Position numbers and translations under genes: made by a program. From Elymus sibiricus (taxonomy: Eukaryota > Streptophyta > Magnoliopsida > Poales > Poaceae), in the NCBI GenBank assembly GCA_039707655.1, contig CM077667.1:63269628-63333627 (forward strand): 64,000 nt of DNA, given 5' to 3'. The notes under the pieces are model-generated. The model made no database searches, had not been told where the DNA came from, and worked only from the letters and a program-made list of their open reading frames with translations. Positions 10,799 to 21,567 of this stretch are shown here, piece by piece. Positions within the stretch are counted from its first letter, which is position 1. Every line of letters begins with the position of its first letter.

Positions 10799-13700
10799 AT
10801 GGTGGTAAGCTCTTCTCTCATCGCCCCCCCCCCCCCCCCCCCCCCCCCCCCCCTGCCGATTTTTCTTCTTCTTTTCAGTGCATCTCTGCCGTTATTAGGG
10901 CCTCCTTAGTTTTGGATTTGAAAACAGGGCCTCCTTAGGTTTGGATTTAGTAAAACATTAATTTTGGTCCTAGGATCATACGAATCCTGAATACTTGATC
11001 TGGTCCAGCGGGACAGGTTAAGAAATTTAAGAAATCCAGGACAGTGTCAAAGGCGCGATCTCTTCAGGTTGTGCTGTTGCCGGCCGGTGTACTGAATAAC
11101 ATGCAGATCTTGGGCTGCCAGCGGTGGCCGCAGGCTGCCCGTTGGAGTACGCTTGCTGCACCATTCTGTGAAGCAGAGGCGGACCACGATTTTTTTTTAA
11201 GGTGGGGCGAAGTCTCACTAAGGATTTTTTGATGCGAATTAAAAGAGTCAATACACACTAACAATGCACACTACAAATGAACAATGTTTTAAATAGCGGG
11301 CTATGGCAAATAGCGGCGGACCTCCAAAAAGGCTATAGCGGGCTATAGCGTGCATTTTGTACATGGGACCATTTAGTGGCACCCTGCTGAAAAGGCTATA
11401 GCAAGGCTATAGCGGGCTATTTAAAACTATGCAAATGAATAACCAAATACAAGGAAAATGTAGACATGTTTCAATTGAATTTGAATACGAATTCTGAATA
11501 GTTGATCTGGTCCAACGGGACAGGTTATGAAATTTAAGAAATCCTGGACAGTGTCAAAGGCGGGGTCTCTTCAAGTTGTGCTGTTGCCGGCCGGTGTATA
11601 TACTGAACAACATGCAGATCTTGGGCTGCCAGCGCTAGTCGCAGGCTGCCGTTGGAGCACGCTTGCTGCACCCTTCTGTGAAGCATGGAGTGTGGTTGAA
11701 AATTCAAGTGTTTATATATATGTGTACTGATGGGATTATTATATTTTGGGCATTGGCTTATGTGTTGTTGTGACGGTGACAGAGGGGGCTGGTGGTTTAT
11801 CCAGTAAAAACAATGTTGTTTCTCTTCCTATTCGGTGCATTCTAGACACCAGAATGGAATGTGACTGTGTTGTTTTTCCCGCTAGAGATTTTGATTGTGA
11901 TGTGCCTTGTGCTTGTTCTGGGCTTATATATGATGCAGCAAAATCTGTTCCACCCCCATGTCTTCCTCTTCTTTATACTGGCTATTATGTTGGTGCTTTT
12001 ATTTCAGTATTGATCTAGGCATGCTTAATTCATGTCACAGGACTGGATTAGCGATAGAGATGACAGTGATAAGTTTGATTGGGAAAGTGATGGAGAGGCT
12101 GAGCCCTTGTCGGCTTTGACCTTGAATAACCTTGATGCTCCTGGCCCGTCCATACTGGTAATTTGAGTAATAACTCATAGAAATGCGTGGTTTTGAACTT
12201 ATTATCTTTAATTATTATGATTATAATGTGGTGTTTGTTTGTGCCAATGTACACAGGATGTTAATGGCTGGGACAAGGGGAAAACACCATCAGCTTCTTT
12301 AGTCGAGGAATATGTCAGAATGGGTTATCCAGAGGAGATTGTTTTGAAGGCCGTCAAGGCGATCGGTAAAAATTAATCTTTGTCTTGTCTACTGATAGAC
12401 ATGCGCCAATGTAATCTAAGAACAATAGTGTGGAGTGTGTAGCGTGTGTGAGTGGTGTTGTATGGGTTCTTGTCCCATTTCTTCTTAATATAACGATACG
12501 CAGGTCTCTTGCTTGTTCGAAAAAAAAATCATTTGTCTTGTCTGTGTTCGCACCTTCTGATTCAACCGGTGCTTCGTATTTTATTAGGGTACAATGATGC
12601 AAATGAAATACTCGAGCTACTTCTCACATTTAAGGTATTTTATACCTGCACTTCTATTACTGAGTTTATCCTATGATGCTCTTGCTGCATACTAGTAAGG
12701 ACTCTGTTAATATTGGTCATGTGAAATGTAGGCACTAGTTAATTACCGATCCGTGGATAACTGCTTTACTTCTGGCTGCACCCCTCACGATGTTGAAAAT
12801 GACGATGACGACGATCTTGAAAACTGGGATGATGGCGGCGATGATGCTGGTGAGAGGGGAGCCAATTCTAATGATTCTAGTGATGAAGCTGAGCCCTTGT
12901 CGGCTTCCACCTTGAGTAACCTTGATGCTCTTGGCCCATCCACACTGGTAATTTGAATAATAACTCATAGAAAATTGTGTCTTTCAACATATTTTCTTTT
13001 ATTACTATGATCATAATGTGGTGTTTGTTTGTGCCAATGTACACAGGATGTTAATGGTTGTGCCAAGGGGATAGCACCATCATCTTATTTAGTCGAGGAA
13101 TATGTTGAAATGGGTTATCCAAGGGAGATGATTTTGAAGGCCGTCAAGACCATTGGTAAAAAAATATATCAATTTATTTGTTTTGTATGTGTTTGCTCTT
13201 TTTTATTCAACGGGTGGTTCGGCTTTTAGGGTACAATGATGCAAATGTAATACTCAGGCTACTTCTCACATTTAAGGTATTTTACACATGCGCTTCTAGT
13301 ACTTAGTTTATCCTATGAAGCTCTTGTTGCATACTTGTAAGTACTGTGTTAATATTGGTCATATTAAATATAGGTACTAGGTAATTATCCTTCAGTGGAT
13401 AACTGCTTTACTTCAGGCTGCACCCCTCACGATGCTGAGGATGACAGTGACCTCAATGACGGCGATCTTGATTTTGAAAACTGGGATAGTGGTGACGATG
13501 ATGCTGGAAAGAGGGAAGCCAATTCTAATGGTTCTAGTGATGAGGCTGAGCCCTTGTCGGCTTCGGTCTTGAGGAACCTTGATGCTCCTGGCCCATCCAC
13601 GCTTGTAATTCGAGTAACAACTCATAGAAAAATGTATCTTTCAACATATTATCTTTTATTATTATGATTATAATGTGTTGTTTGTTTGTGCCAATGTACA

Positions 13701-16700
13701 CAGGGTGTTAATGGTTGGGCCAAGGGGGACGCACCATCATCTTCTTTAGTTGATGAATATGTCGGAATGGGTTATCCAAAGGAGATGGTTTTGAAGGCCG
13801 TCAAGGCGATTGGTAAAAATTCATCAATTTCATTTGTTTTGTCTGTGTTTGAACCTTCTGATTCAACGGGTGGTTCGGCTTTCAGGGTACAGTGATGCAA
13901 ATGAATTGCTCGAGCTACTTCTCACATTTAAGGTATTTTATACATGCACTTCTATTAGTTAGTTTATCCTATGATGCTCTTGCTGCATACTAGCAAGGAC
14001 TCTGTTAATATTGGTTGTTTGAAATATAGACACTAGGTAATTACCCTTCCATGGGTAACTGCTTTACTTCTGGCTGCACCCCTCATGATGCTGAGGATGA
14101 CGATGACCATGATATTGATTTCGAAAAGGATGATGATGACGATCATATTGATATTGAAAACTGGGATGACGATGACGATGATGCTGGTGAGACGGAAGCC
14201 AATTCTAATGGCTCTAGTGATCAGGTAGATGATTATGTATCTCCAGCTTGATAAATGAGTACTCTATGATTATATGTGTGATGATATGTGAAATCTTTGC
14301 CTTGTTGACCTGTTTAATTATTAGTTGATTTGAGTGAAACATCCAACATGATATATAGCTGGGACGTTATTTTCAATTTTTCTTTTCGGATATTTGCCAT
14401 ATGGCCAGTATAGTCCCATGGTTAGAAATCATCACGCTAGAGTTCATGTATCTCTAAAATAAAGTACTACTTGTTTAGCAACTACACATTCAAAATGGAG
14501 GTATGAGGACTAAGTCGGAGCAAAAAGCACTAGTATGATCTTGGCCTTCTCTTTGCTTGAGTCAATTGTCTCTTGTTAAGAATTTATATTTGTATCTCTT
14601 ATGATTCCTCTTCTGGGTGCCATTCATACCATGAGCACTCCTTCACATAATGTTTGATCTGCTCTTTTTGTTTCTTTTGCTCTCAAACTCTCATAGGTGT
14701 AGAATTGTATTGTGAGGTTTGAGCACATGATTTTCATTACATGCAATTCTTCACATGCTAAAGTTTACCATGTAATAGTGTGATATTTTAGGGTGTGGGA
14801 TTGAATCAAACGAACATGAAATGACTTCATTATTGCCCATGCCCGTCTTCGGTCATGATGATTGTAAACGTAGTTTTATCTAGGCAGCACTCATTCTCTC
14901 TTCAGTTCTTATGCATTTGAATATTAGCTGCAAGACTTGTGAAATATGTGTCATGATGCAATGAGCAAATCATATTGCTATTTTACGTAGTTGTGTGATT
15001 TGTAAGCCAATGATCTCTTGTATTAATGTCCTTTAACAACACTAGAGAATAAGAAGTTGATTTCCTGAATTATCACATTGATCTGATTCTTGATCGGTTT
15101 CTTCTGTCTTGTTTCCTGGGTTGTCTGTGCTATCATTTTGTTATCAATAACACCCCCACCTACCCTGTTTTCCTGGGCTCATAGACGCTGCTGTGCAGTT
15201 TTTATTTCAGTATCAATGCACGGCCATTAGTTGCCATTAAAAAGGTAGTGAGATGTCGCAAGTAATTTCAGACCTGCATTTCTGTTGTGCTTTCTGCAGG
15301 ATTTCCCACAAGCGATGTTAGAAAAGGACGAGAAGATCAAGTCCTTAGTGGACGCGGGATTTCCTGAAGATAGGGCCAATGTGGCTATTACCAGCAGTGA
15401 TAATGCCTCTCTTTTGAAATTGCTGCTTTTATTTAAAAGGCACCTTATGCTGTATATTTTGGTTATATTTCCTAGGTGCGGACGATGCTCTTTTTGCATT
15501 ATTTGATTCCAAGAACTTTTATGCCCCCGAGGTACCTTGTGGTTTGATTTTATATCTGAAAAATGAATTTCTTCCGCTCTTTTAAGTTGATGCAAGGACA
15601 CCAAAGTTCATTTATATTTTTGCAGGTTACGAACAAGATCTTCAATTCCTTAAAAAGGATAAAGGAAGGAAGATTCATGGAAGAGAGAAAGAAAAAAAGG
15701 AAGCTATGTGAAGGTGGAGCACAAGGAAATCAGCTCCCCTTGGATGGTAGCGATGATGAACCAATTGTTCTTCCAAATCCAATGGTTGGCTTTAGCCTGC
15801 CTATAATAGCATGGTACAGCCAGTTAATAGAAGCCTCCCCGAACAAGCTATCGGACCACCTTTCTTCTACTATGAAAATGTGGCCCAAACCCCTAAAGGC
15901 TCATGGAATACTATTTCAAGATCATTGTATGGTGTAGAGCCAGAGTTTGTGGACTCCATCTACATATGTGCGACTGCCAGGAAAAGAGGTTACATCCATA
16001 ATCTCCCGATTGAGAATAGGTCATCTCTGTGCCTGGAGCCTCCCAAGACTATATTTGAGGCGTTCCCCCATTATAGGAAGTGGTGGCCTTCTTGGGACTT
16101 GAGAAGGCAGCTCAACTGCCTGTCAACATGTGTGCCAAGTGCAAAGCTGACAGAATTAATTGATTGTGCTCTTTCAGAAGCGGACGATCCACCATCTCTA
16201 ACTGTTCAAAAATATGTTATGGCTGAGTGCAGAAAATACAATCTCGTGTGGGTTGGTAAAAACAAGGTTGCTCATTTGGAGCCTCATGAGATGGAACACC
16301 TACTGGGTTTTCCAAGGGATCACACGAGGGGAGTCGCCAGAACGGAGAGGTACAAATCTCTTGGCAACTCATTTCAAGTGGATACAGTTACTTACCACTT
16401 GTCTGTATTGAGGGACATGTTTCCTGATGGTATAAATGTACTGTCCTTATTCACCGGTATTGGAGGAGGAGAGGTAGCGCTACACAGGCTTGGAATCCAC
16501 ATGAGGAGAGTTGTTTCTGTAGAGATATCTGAAGTGAACAGGAGGATTTTGAGAAGTTGGTGGAAGCAGACTCAGACAGGCGAGTTGTTTCATATCCCAG
16601 ACGTCAAGTCTCTCACTGATGATAAAATCGAGTCACTTATTGAAAGATTTGGCGGCTTTGACTTGGTGATTGGGGGCAGCCCATGCAACAATCTCGCTGG

Positions 16701-16806
16701 CAGAAATCGGTTCCACCGTGACGGTCTAGAGGGCGAACATTCTGCTCTATTCTACGAGTACTCCAGAATCTTGGCCACTGTCAAGTCGGTGATGGCTAGG
16801 ATGTAG
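10799..16806 (+). CDS. DRM-type DNA (cytosine-5) methyltransferase gene with extra UBA modules; probable frameshift
   Basis: De novo cytosine methyltransferase of the DRM family, which in plants acts in the nucleus in RNA-directed DNA methylation. My exon model is 10799-10804 (ATG GTG), 12041-12157, 12257-12365, 12588-12634, 12732-12947, 13047-13155, 13230-13276, 13374-13604, 13704-13812, 13886-13932, 14030-14224, 15300-15396, 15476-15531 and 15626-16806. All introns are GT-AG and phases match. The start is supported by the DRM-like M-V-D-W beginning formed across intron 1. Four UBA-like domains precede the catalytic domain, which has the rearranged motif order: ENR (16012-16020), LGNSFQVDTV, then SLFTGIGGGEVALHR and catalytic GGSPCNNLAG (PC at 16681). 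About 855 aa would result, versus about 600 in usual DRMs. Exon 14 needs one missing base near 15800-15802 to join its first part to the catalytic frame, so this copy may be a pseudogene. Confidence 0.85.
10824..10853. repeat. C30 homopolymer
   Basis: Thirty consecutive C immediately inside intron 1. The length is probably assembly-sensitive. Confidence 0.9.
10979..11175 (+). repeat. Direct duplication copy 1 in intron 1
   Basis: TACGAATCCTGAATACTTGA to TTCTGTGAAGCA. It is repeated with few changes at 11486-11685, and the sequence between the copies contains a MITE. Confidence 0.9.
11286..11427. mobile_element. MITE with GTTTTAAATAGC termini
   Basis: The left end GTTTTAAATAGCGGGCTAT is the reverse complement of the right end ATAGCGGGCTATTTAAAAC except at the GGG/CCC step. 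The interior repeats GGCTATAGCGGGCTATAGC. No ORF is present. Its superfamily (Mutator or hAT) cannot be decided from what I see. Confidence 0.7.
11486..11685 (+). repeat. Direct duplication copy 2 in intron 1
   Basis: Second copy of 10979-11175, with small indels (for example an extra TATA in GGTGTATATACTGAAC). Confidence 0.9.
12086..14221 (+). repeat. Tandem triplication of the UBA-linker exon cassette inside the DRM gene
   Basis: Three consecutive units start at the same coding motif AGTGATG: 12086, 12879 and 13536, and the last unit ends at AGTGATCAG (14216). Unit lengths are 793, 657 and 680 bp. Each contains the end of a linker exon (GEAEPLSA...NLDA.GPS), a 109-nt UBA exon, a 47-nt exon completing the UBA helix (YNDANEILELLLTF) and the start of the next acidic linker (DNCFTSGCTPHD). 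Exon lengths and splice sites are conserved, so every unit keeps frame. The introns are also highly similar, which points to fairly recent duplication. Confidence 0.93.
12391..12531 (+). mobile_element. 5'-truncated LINE/retroposon tail in a UBA intron
   Basis: About 140 bp ending in a poly(A) run (TTCGAAAAAAAAA), flanked by a 12-bp target-site duplication, TTTGTCTTGTCT, at 12379-12390 and 12532-12543. The equivalent introns in units 2 and 3 lack it and still show the empty-site context. Confidence 0.85.
14225..15299 (+). other. Intron between the UBA array and the last UBA
   Basis: A 1.07-kb GT-AG intron (GTAGATGAT ... TTTCTGCAG). It is AT-rich with no identifiable insertion. Confidence 0.6.
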
Positions 16807-17262
16807 AATTTAGCTATGACTTATTCTTACAAACCAATTTAGAACATGTTTATCATTGTTCGAAGGAAGTCTACCATTGGTCCTTTTACCTATATCTGAG
16901 TTTAATTTTCACTGCCAAATCGGAAAAGAGCTACTCCAGATTGCTTTACGGTTTGCTAGTGCCTTCCAATCTCTACTTGCTAGCTAGTACTGTAGTTATA
17001 TTGGTCGCCCTCTTGCGCATGCTTCTTCTGTACACCGACAAGCTGAGAATTATTTGTTTCTCAGATCTCTAGTTTGTTGGAGATAAGAGAATTGCTCTGA
17101 TTTTGTGACAAATGATTCGTATGTTGCGAGCCTGCATAGTACTGCCCTGTACTCTTGGTTTATTTTTCCGTTGTTTTTCCGATGCCCTGTACACTAATTC
17201 ATTAATTCACTAATGTACTGCTCGCAACATACTGCCACCGGAGTATGAAGAACGCACCATGA
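16807..17262 (+). other. 3' flank of the DRM gene
   Basis: Sequence after the TAG at 16804-16806, presumably 3'UTR. No clear polyadenylation signal or second gene is seen before the LINE fragment. Confidence 0.4.
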
Positions 17263-17785
17263 TTATGTTCGGGAATCGGAATGAGACAAAGAAGCTGCAG
17301 AAGAGCAGACCTTGAAAATCATCATCTCCAGCGCGTCATGGTCAACAACTTTAGTCAATAATCTCCGCTGCTGCAGGAAGATACACATTTTGAATAGAAA
17401 ATCAGTAAGTTTGTTAGGGAAGACATGTTCAATAATAAATTTGTTTCTAGTAGTCCAAAGCGCCAACAGTGCCCAGCGAATCCAACCCCAAAAATCCTCT
17501 TGGTCTGCCCTGCAGCCCCACAAAAAGCAGGCGAAGCTCAGCAACGGAATTGGGGGCCCAGAGCACACCCAACCAAGACCTAATACAACACCAGGCCAGC
17601 TTGGCCAAAACACATCCAAAGAATATATGGATGGAATCATCTAACTCAGAACAAAGAACACAACGATCTGAACCAGGGCCATTCCTTTTACGAATTTGGT
17701 CCTCTGATCGCTTGCCACATAAAGATCTTAATTTGGGGGGGGCACCCTGGCCTCCCAAACAGGGCAAAAACCAAGTGAAACCCAA
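17263..17785 (-). pseudogene. LINE ORF2 C-terminal fragment (zf-RVT region)
   Basis: On the minus strand two overlapping frames (17785-17447 and 17640-17263) encode the zinc-binding region found at the C-terminus of plant LINE reverse transcriptases: CVLCSELDDSIHIFFGC, then W-x2-I and a TTRNKFI...FL-Q tail. A frameshift separates the two frames. The reverse transcriptase core is absent. Known family: plant L1-like LINEs; assignment from the motif only. Confidence 0.75.
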
Positions 17786-18070
17786 GAAAAAAAAGAAAAG
17801 CCGAAAAAACTAAAAATAACTATCTAGACCCAACAAACAGCACAATAAAAGACCAAAATTTAAAGAAAGCATCCAACATGCGCGACAAATTAGGGTGGTT
17901 GACGCGCTCCCAGACAAAAAAAATACCCTTTGTGAAAGCTCCGTAAGGTATCAATTGGTTAGTTGCTCTCGCTAACATGGGGAGCTCCCGCAACGACGCC
18001 TAGGGTTGGGCTTTTGCGTCTTTTACTCCCTTTGTCTCACAATGTAAGACGTTTTTGCAAGCTTTCCTGC
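17757..18070 (+). repeat. Direct repeat copy R2 (pair of 8294-8586)
   Basis: Second copy of R1, in the same orientation and about 9.5 kb downstream. It adjoins the LINE fragment on its left. Confidence 0.85.
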
Positions 18071-18949
18071 GTTCTCCGATTTAGATCTCACACACGGCGG
18101 ATCGGGAAAGGGAAGCGACACACATCTTATTTAGAAGCCGGAAACCCTAGGGTTGGGTGGCACGCGCCCATCTTCTTATCCACACAAACCCCCGCAACAC
18201 CGGGCCAACAAGCACGTAGCACTTGGGCTAGGACACAAGCCCATCGCAGGCCACACTGGGTGGCCCACCAGCCGGTCCAGAGGGGGGGGGGCGGTCAGCC
18301 AAGGACAAAGACAGAGAAATTGGGTCCATAACCGGCCCACCCATGCCACCAGGCCTAGGTAGGCCCACCAGCCCACCGATGCCACTCGCCACAGCCTCGA
18401 CGACACCCGATTCTAGGGTTCCACCGTTCATCAACTGCGCCACCGCCACCTGACGCCGGCAAGGCCATGGCAGAGGGGGTTGTCGACCCTAGATCCAGAC
18501 CTCCATGGACCCATCACAACATGACGGCGTCGAACCAAGCAATCCCGAGGCCAGAAAGGGACAAACGAACTTACCAGCGACCAACCAACCTCAACCACCG
18601 CCGCAACACACTTGCTTCTCCCAGGGGCAAACTTTTGGGCCCGCCGCCGCACACACCAACGGAGCCGGCACCACCCGCGGCCACTTCCACCGAAGAGGCC
18701 TCGTCGCACTCAGACCCAGAATCGGAGCAGGGCCCGTCTGTCAGTGTCCCTGCGCCATCAGAGCCGGGCAGCCTCGCCGACAGGGCGGGACCAGTTGCAG
18801 GTGGCTCGTCAGGCTCGCCACCCAGCCCACGAACCACCAGAGACAGGAGACCCAACCCGCGAGTGACTGGGCCGGCCTGGACTCGGTGAAGCCCACCACC
18901 ACATCACACTACTTAGGTCAGCTGCAACAGAGAGCGTGACATCCAGTGG
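18071..18949. other. GC-rich segment without identified gene
   Basis: About 880 bp with long open frames on both strands (18467-18889 plus, 18571-18855 minus), rich in Pro, Arg and Ser as expected from composition. No domain is seen. Part may be the body of the LTR that ends at 19101 or a LINE 5' region; I cannot decide. Confidence 0.35.
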
Positions 18950-19101
18950 ATCACGAACCCCGGCGGCGGTGGCTACCTGTTCTCCTCTATTTCCCTGATC
19001 CCCTTCCCCAATTCGTGTATCCATGCTTGTAATCGCTACGTGAGACTCGAATTCATGTGTTAAGGCAGTAGATCGAGAGATATACCACTGGGATCCTAAC
19101 A
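18950..19101 (+). mobile_element. End of the 5' LTR of a Gypsy element
   Basis: An LTR-like end, GGGATCCTAACA, stops at 19101 and is followed two bases later by a primer-binding site. The LTR start is not identified and no 3' LTR copy is present in the window for comparison, so the left limit is arbitrary. Confidence 0.5.
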
Positions 19102-19103
19102 TC

Positions 19104-19114
19104 TGGTATCAGAG
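19104..19114 (+). other. Primer-binding site (initiator tRNA-Met type)
   Basis: TGGTATCAGAG, complementary to the 3' end of plant initiator tRNA-Met and immediately downstream of the LTR end. This is the usual arrangement in plant chromovirus Gypsy elements. Confidence 0.8.
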
Positions 19115-19467
19115 ACCACTCTACCCCACTTCCGCCTCGTCGACCTGGCTCAGTTCATCGAGACCAGATCTCTGAGCCAAGCGCGTGCCCACCTCGTCGC
19201 CATGGATCCGGCCATCCAAGCCTTCTTGGAGCGCCTGGACAACACGCTGAAGGAGCATACCGCGGCGATTCAGGCCTCCAACGCCAAGGTCGACGACCTC
19301 CTGGTGTGGCGCCCCGACCTCGAGCGGCGTGTCGCCGATCTGAGCGACACGGTGGCGGCTCTGCAACTCGCGCCTCCACCACCGCGCACGGAGGGTGTGG
19401 CGGCCCAAGCACCTCCGCCTCAACCGCCTGCGACGACCGGCGCTCACATCGGGGCCGCGTCTGGCGC

Positions 19468-21567
19468 GAGAAAATTGGATATTTACCACTTTAAACATTG
19501 GGCTTCGCAAAAATGCCACTCTCAAGATGGGTTTCTCAAAAATGCCACCCAGATCGTGGACCTCTTGATTACCATGGCATTTCCTCCCTTTTCCTATTTT
19601 TCCTTTAGTTTTTCCATTTATCTGCACCTGAAAAGACCAGACTACCCCTGGATGTGTACACGTACCTGATTGCAGCGTGTAGGCAGTCAAGTTGCTGTGT
19701 TCACGCACACGCCGCCACCAGCCTAGAAAACGGCCGATAACACAGCGCGCAGGCGCAGATCGCCTACACGCCGCCGCCAACGCCGATCGCCTGGATGTAG
19801 CTGCCATTGATCCCCGCTGCCAATCACCTGGACGTCGCCGTGCTGCCTATTCCCTGGACGTCGCTGGCGCCAATCGCCTGGACGCCACGCACCACAGTGC
19901 CGCAACGGCGGCATGGAACCCAATCCTTCTGTTTGCTGCTAGTAATTTAGATAGTTCCTCTAGCACCGTCGATAGGCTACAGAAGAACAATTATGGTTTT
20001 AGCATGTAAAAACTGGAGAATAATTACGAGCTACATATAGGCACTGTAAATGATCATGAATTTCGACTTGTTTATGCCCGCTAACTCAATTTTGTATTCA
20101 CATTTTCCTAAATGTTTCGAGTAGGCATGATTCGGAGGTCGTGTTGGGGAGCAGTTTTTTTTTTTTTTTTTTGAAATTATTGGCCGATGCTAACTCAACT
20201 ATGCAACCAACAACACCTATCCCAGAAGTTGATTGGGATAACTTACAGATAGTAGAGACACATGATGATGAAGGTAGAATTGAACTGGTGAGTGAAGATC
20301 AGATATGTGTAATTTTGGGCTTGAGGATGAGGAAGAGAGAGCAAAGAAAAGTAAACCAAAGAAGACTGAACAAAAGGGTCGTAGAATGGTTGAGCAGGGG
20401 GATGATAATGAAGGTGCTGCCCTTCCTGTTAGTGATGCCATACCAAAAAGGTTCACAACTAAAATCAGGAATACTGTACTGACATAGCTAGAGCAATATC
20501 CTTGAACCCAAACAGATTGCAGCAAGCAGGTTAAATGCACTGAAATGTGAGGCATTCATTTCTCGTATTGTAGCTCAGTTGATGTAATTGCCAAATTGCA
20601 ATCCATGAAAAAAGTAACAGATTTTAGCAAACAGCTTAAATGTAACAGATTACAAGCATGAACTAAAAGTCTAAAACACACGACACACAGTATCTATTTT
20701 CTCTGTTTTCTGTCTGCAATTTCAGACCTACACAGAGCTCATAAGTGGCAGCTAAACTGCACAGTACATGCCCATTATATAAACGACCAAGTAAATGTGT
20801 CGATGATGGAGAAAGAGTGGGGATACATTGAGATTTTTGTTGAGATTTCCAGCAAGTGCTAGCAGAAGCGTGGTTTTGCCGCAGCTTGGGGGTCAAGGAG
20901 AAGGGTCATCCTGCACTCCGCTTCGACCCGCACGTTCCGCCAGCGAACTCCATCGTCTAGCTGCCTCACGTCGACCCTGTCCATCCTGCCGCCTTGGTGT
21001 CGGAGCAAGCGGAGGTTGTGCACCAGCTACCGCCGATCTGCCGCCCTTAGCCGGCACACGTCGACCACCGGCTCCAGCGGACTAGCGCCGTCGGCATTGC
21101 CGTTGGTATCGAGAGGGAGCCAGATGTGGAACTTGTCCTAGGTGGGCAGCCGCTCTATGGCCGGACATTTCAGCTCATCACAGTGCCAGCAGCCACGACG
21201 CGTGCAGGGTGGGCGAGAATGGTGGCAAGTTGGCGAGGGCGAGGTACGGCGGCGAGCGGGCCTGGGCGAGCTGGCAGCAACGAGCTTCAGCGGCACGCGG
21301 CACGCGCAGGCATGGCCGAGCGCTACAGCGGCGATCAATCGACAGCATCGGAGCCACGCACGAACCAGATGTGGTTTGGAGAGACAAGGGTAGTCTGGTC
21401 CTTTCAGGTGCAGGTAAATGGAAAAACTAAAGGAAAAACAGGAAAATGGAGGAAATGGCATGGTAATCAAGAGGTCCACGATCTGGGTGGCATTTTTGGG
21501 AAACCCATTTTGAGAGTGGCATTTATGCGAAGCCCAATGTTTAAAGTGGTAAATATCCAATTTTCTC
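19468..21567. mobile_element. Mutator-like element, 2.1 kb, non-autonomous, TSD GTCTGGCGC
   Basis: Long terminal inverted repeats of about 190 bp start GAGAAAATTGGATATTTACC at 19468 and end with the reverse complement at 21567. They are nearly identical and end-to-end alignable. A perfect 9-bp duplication GTCTGGCGC flanks the element (19459-19467 and 21568-21576), which is diagnostic of MULEs. No full transposase is present. An internal plus-strand stretch (about 20171-20487, with one frame change near 20,320) encodes acidic then lysine-rich sequence, possibly a transposase remnant or captured gene piece. Confidence 0.95.
20171..20487 (+). pseudogene. Unidentified coding remnant inside the MULE
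   Basis: One frame reads PEVDWDNLQIVETHDDEGR and continues, after a single frame change near 20,320, as GLEDEEERAKKSKPKKTEQK up to a stop at 20487. I recognise no domain. The acidic then basic composition resembles the low-complexity N-terminus of MuDR-type transposases, but that is a guess. The rest of the element interior (19660-20130 and 20490-21380) shows no convincing gene. Confidence 0.4.

Larger units (their letters stand above)
10805..12040 (+). other. Intron 1 of the DRM gene
   Basis: A 1.24-kb intron between ATGGTG|GTAAGC and CACAG|GACTGG. It holds a run of 30 C (10824-10853), a ~200-bp direct duplication and a MITE. Splitting the first two codons from the rest follows from the splice model and matches the expected DRM N-terminus. 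Confidence 0.7.

Noticed and set aside
15811..16806. The catalytic DRM region as a stand-alone 331-aa gene starting at ATG 15811
   Set aside because: Homologous DRM sequence continues upstream in exon 14 in a shifted frame, so the ATG is internal and the short ORF results from the frameshift.
20828..21567. Plus-strand ORF running from the MULE interior into the Gypsy gag (21126-22784)
   Set aside because: The apparent fusion is an accident of the open MULE terminus; the gag part begins only after the TSD at 21568-21576.
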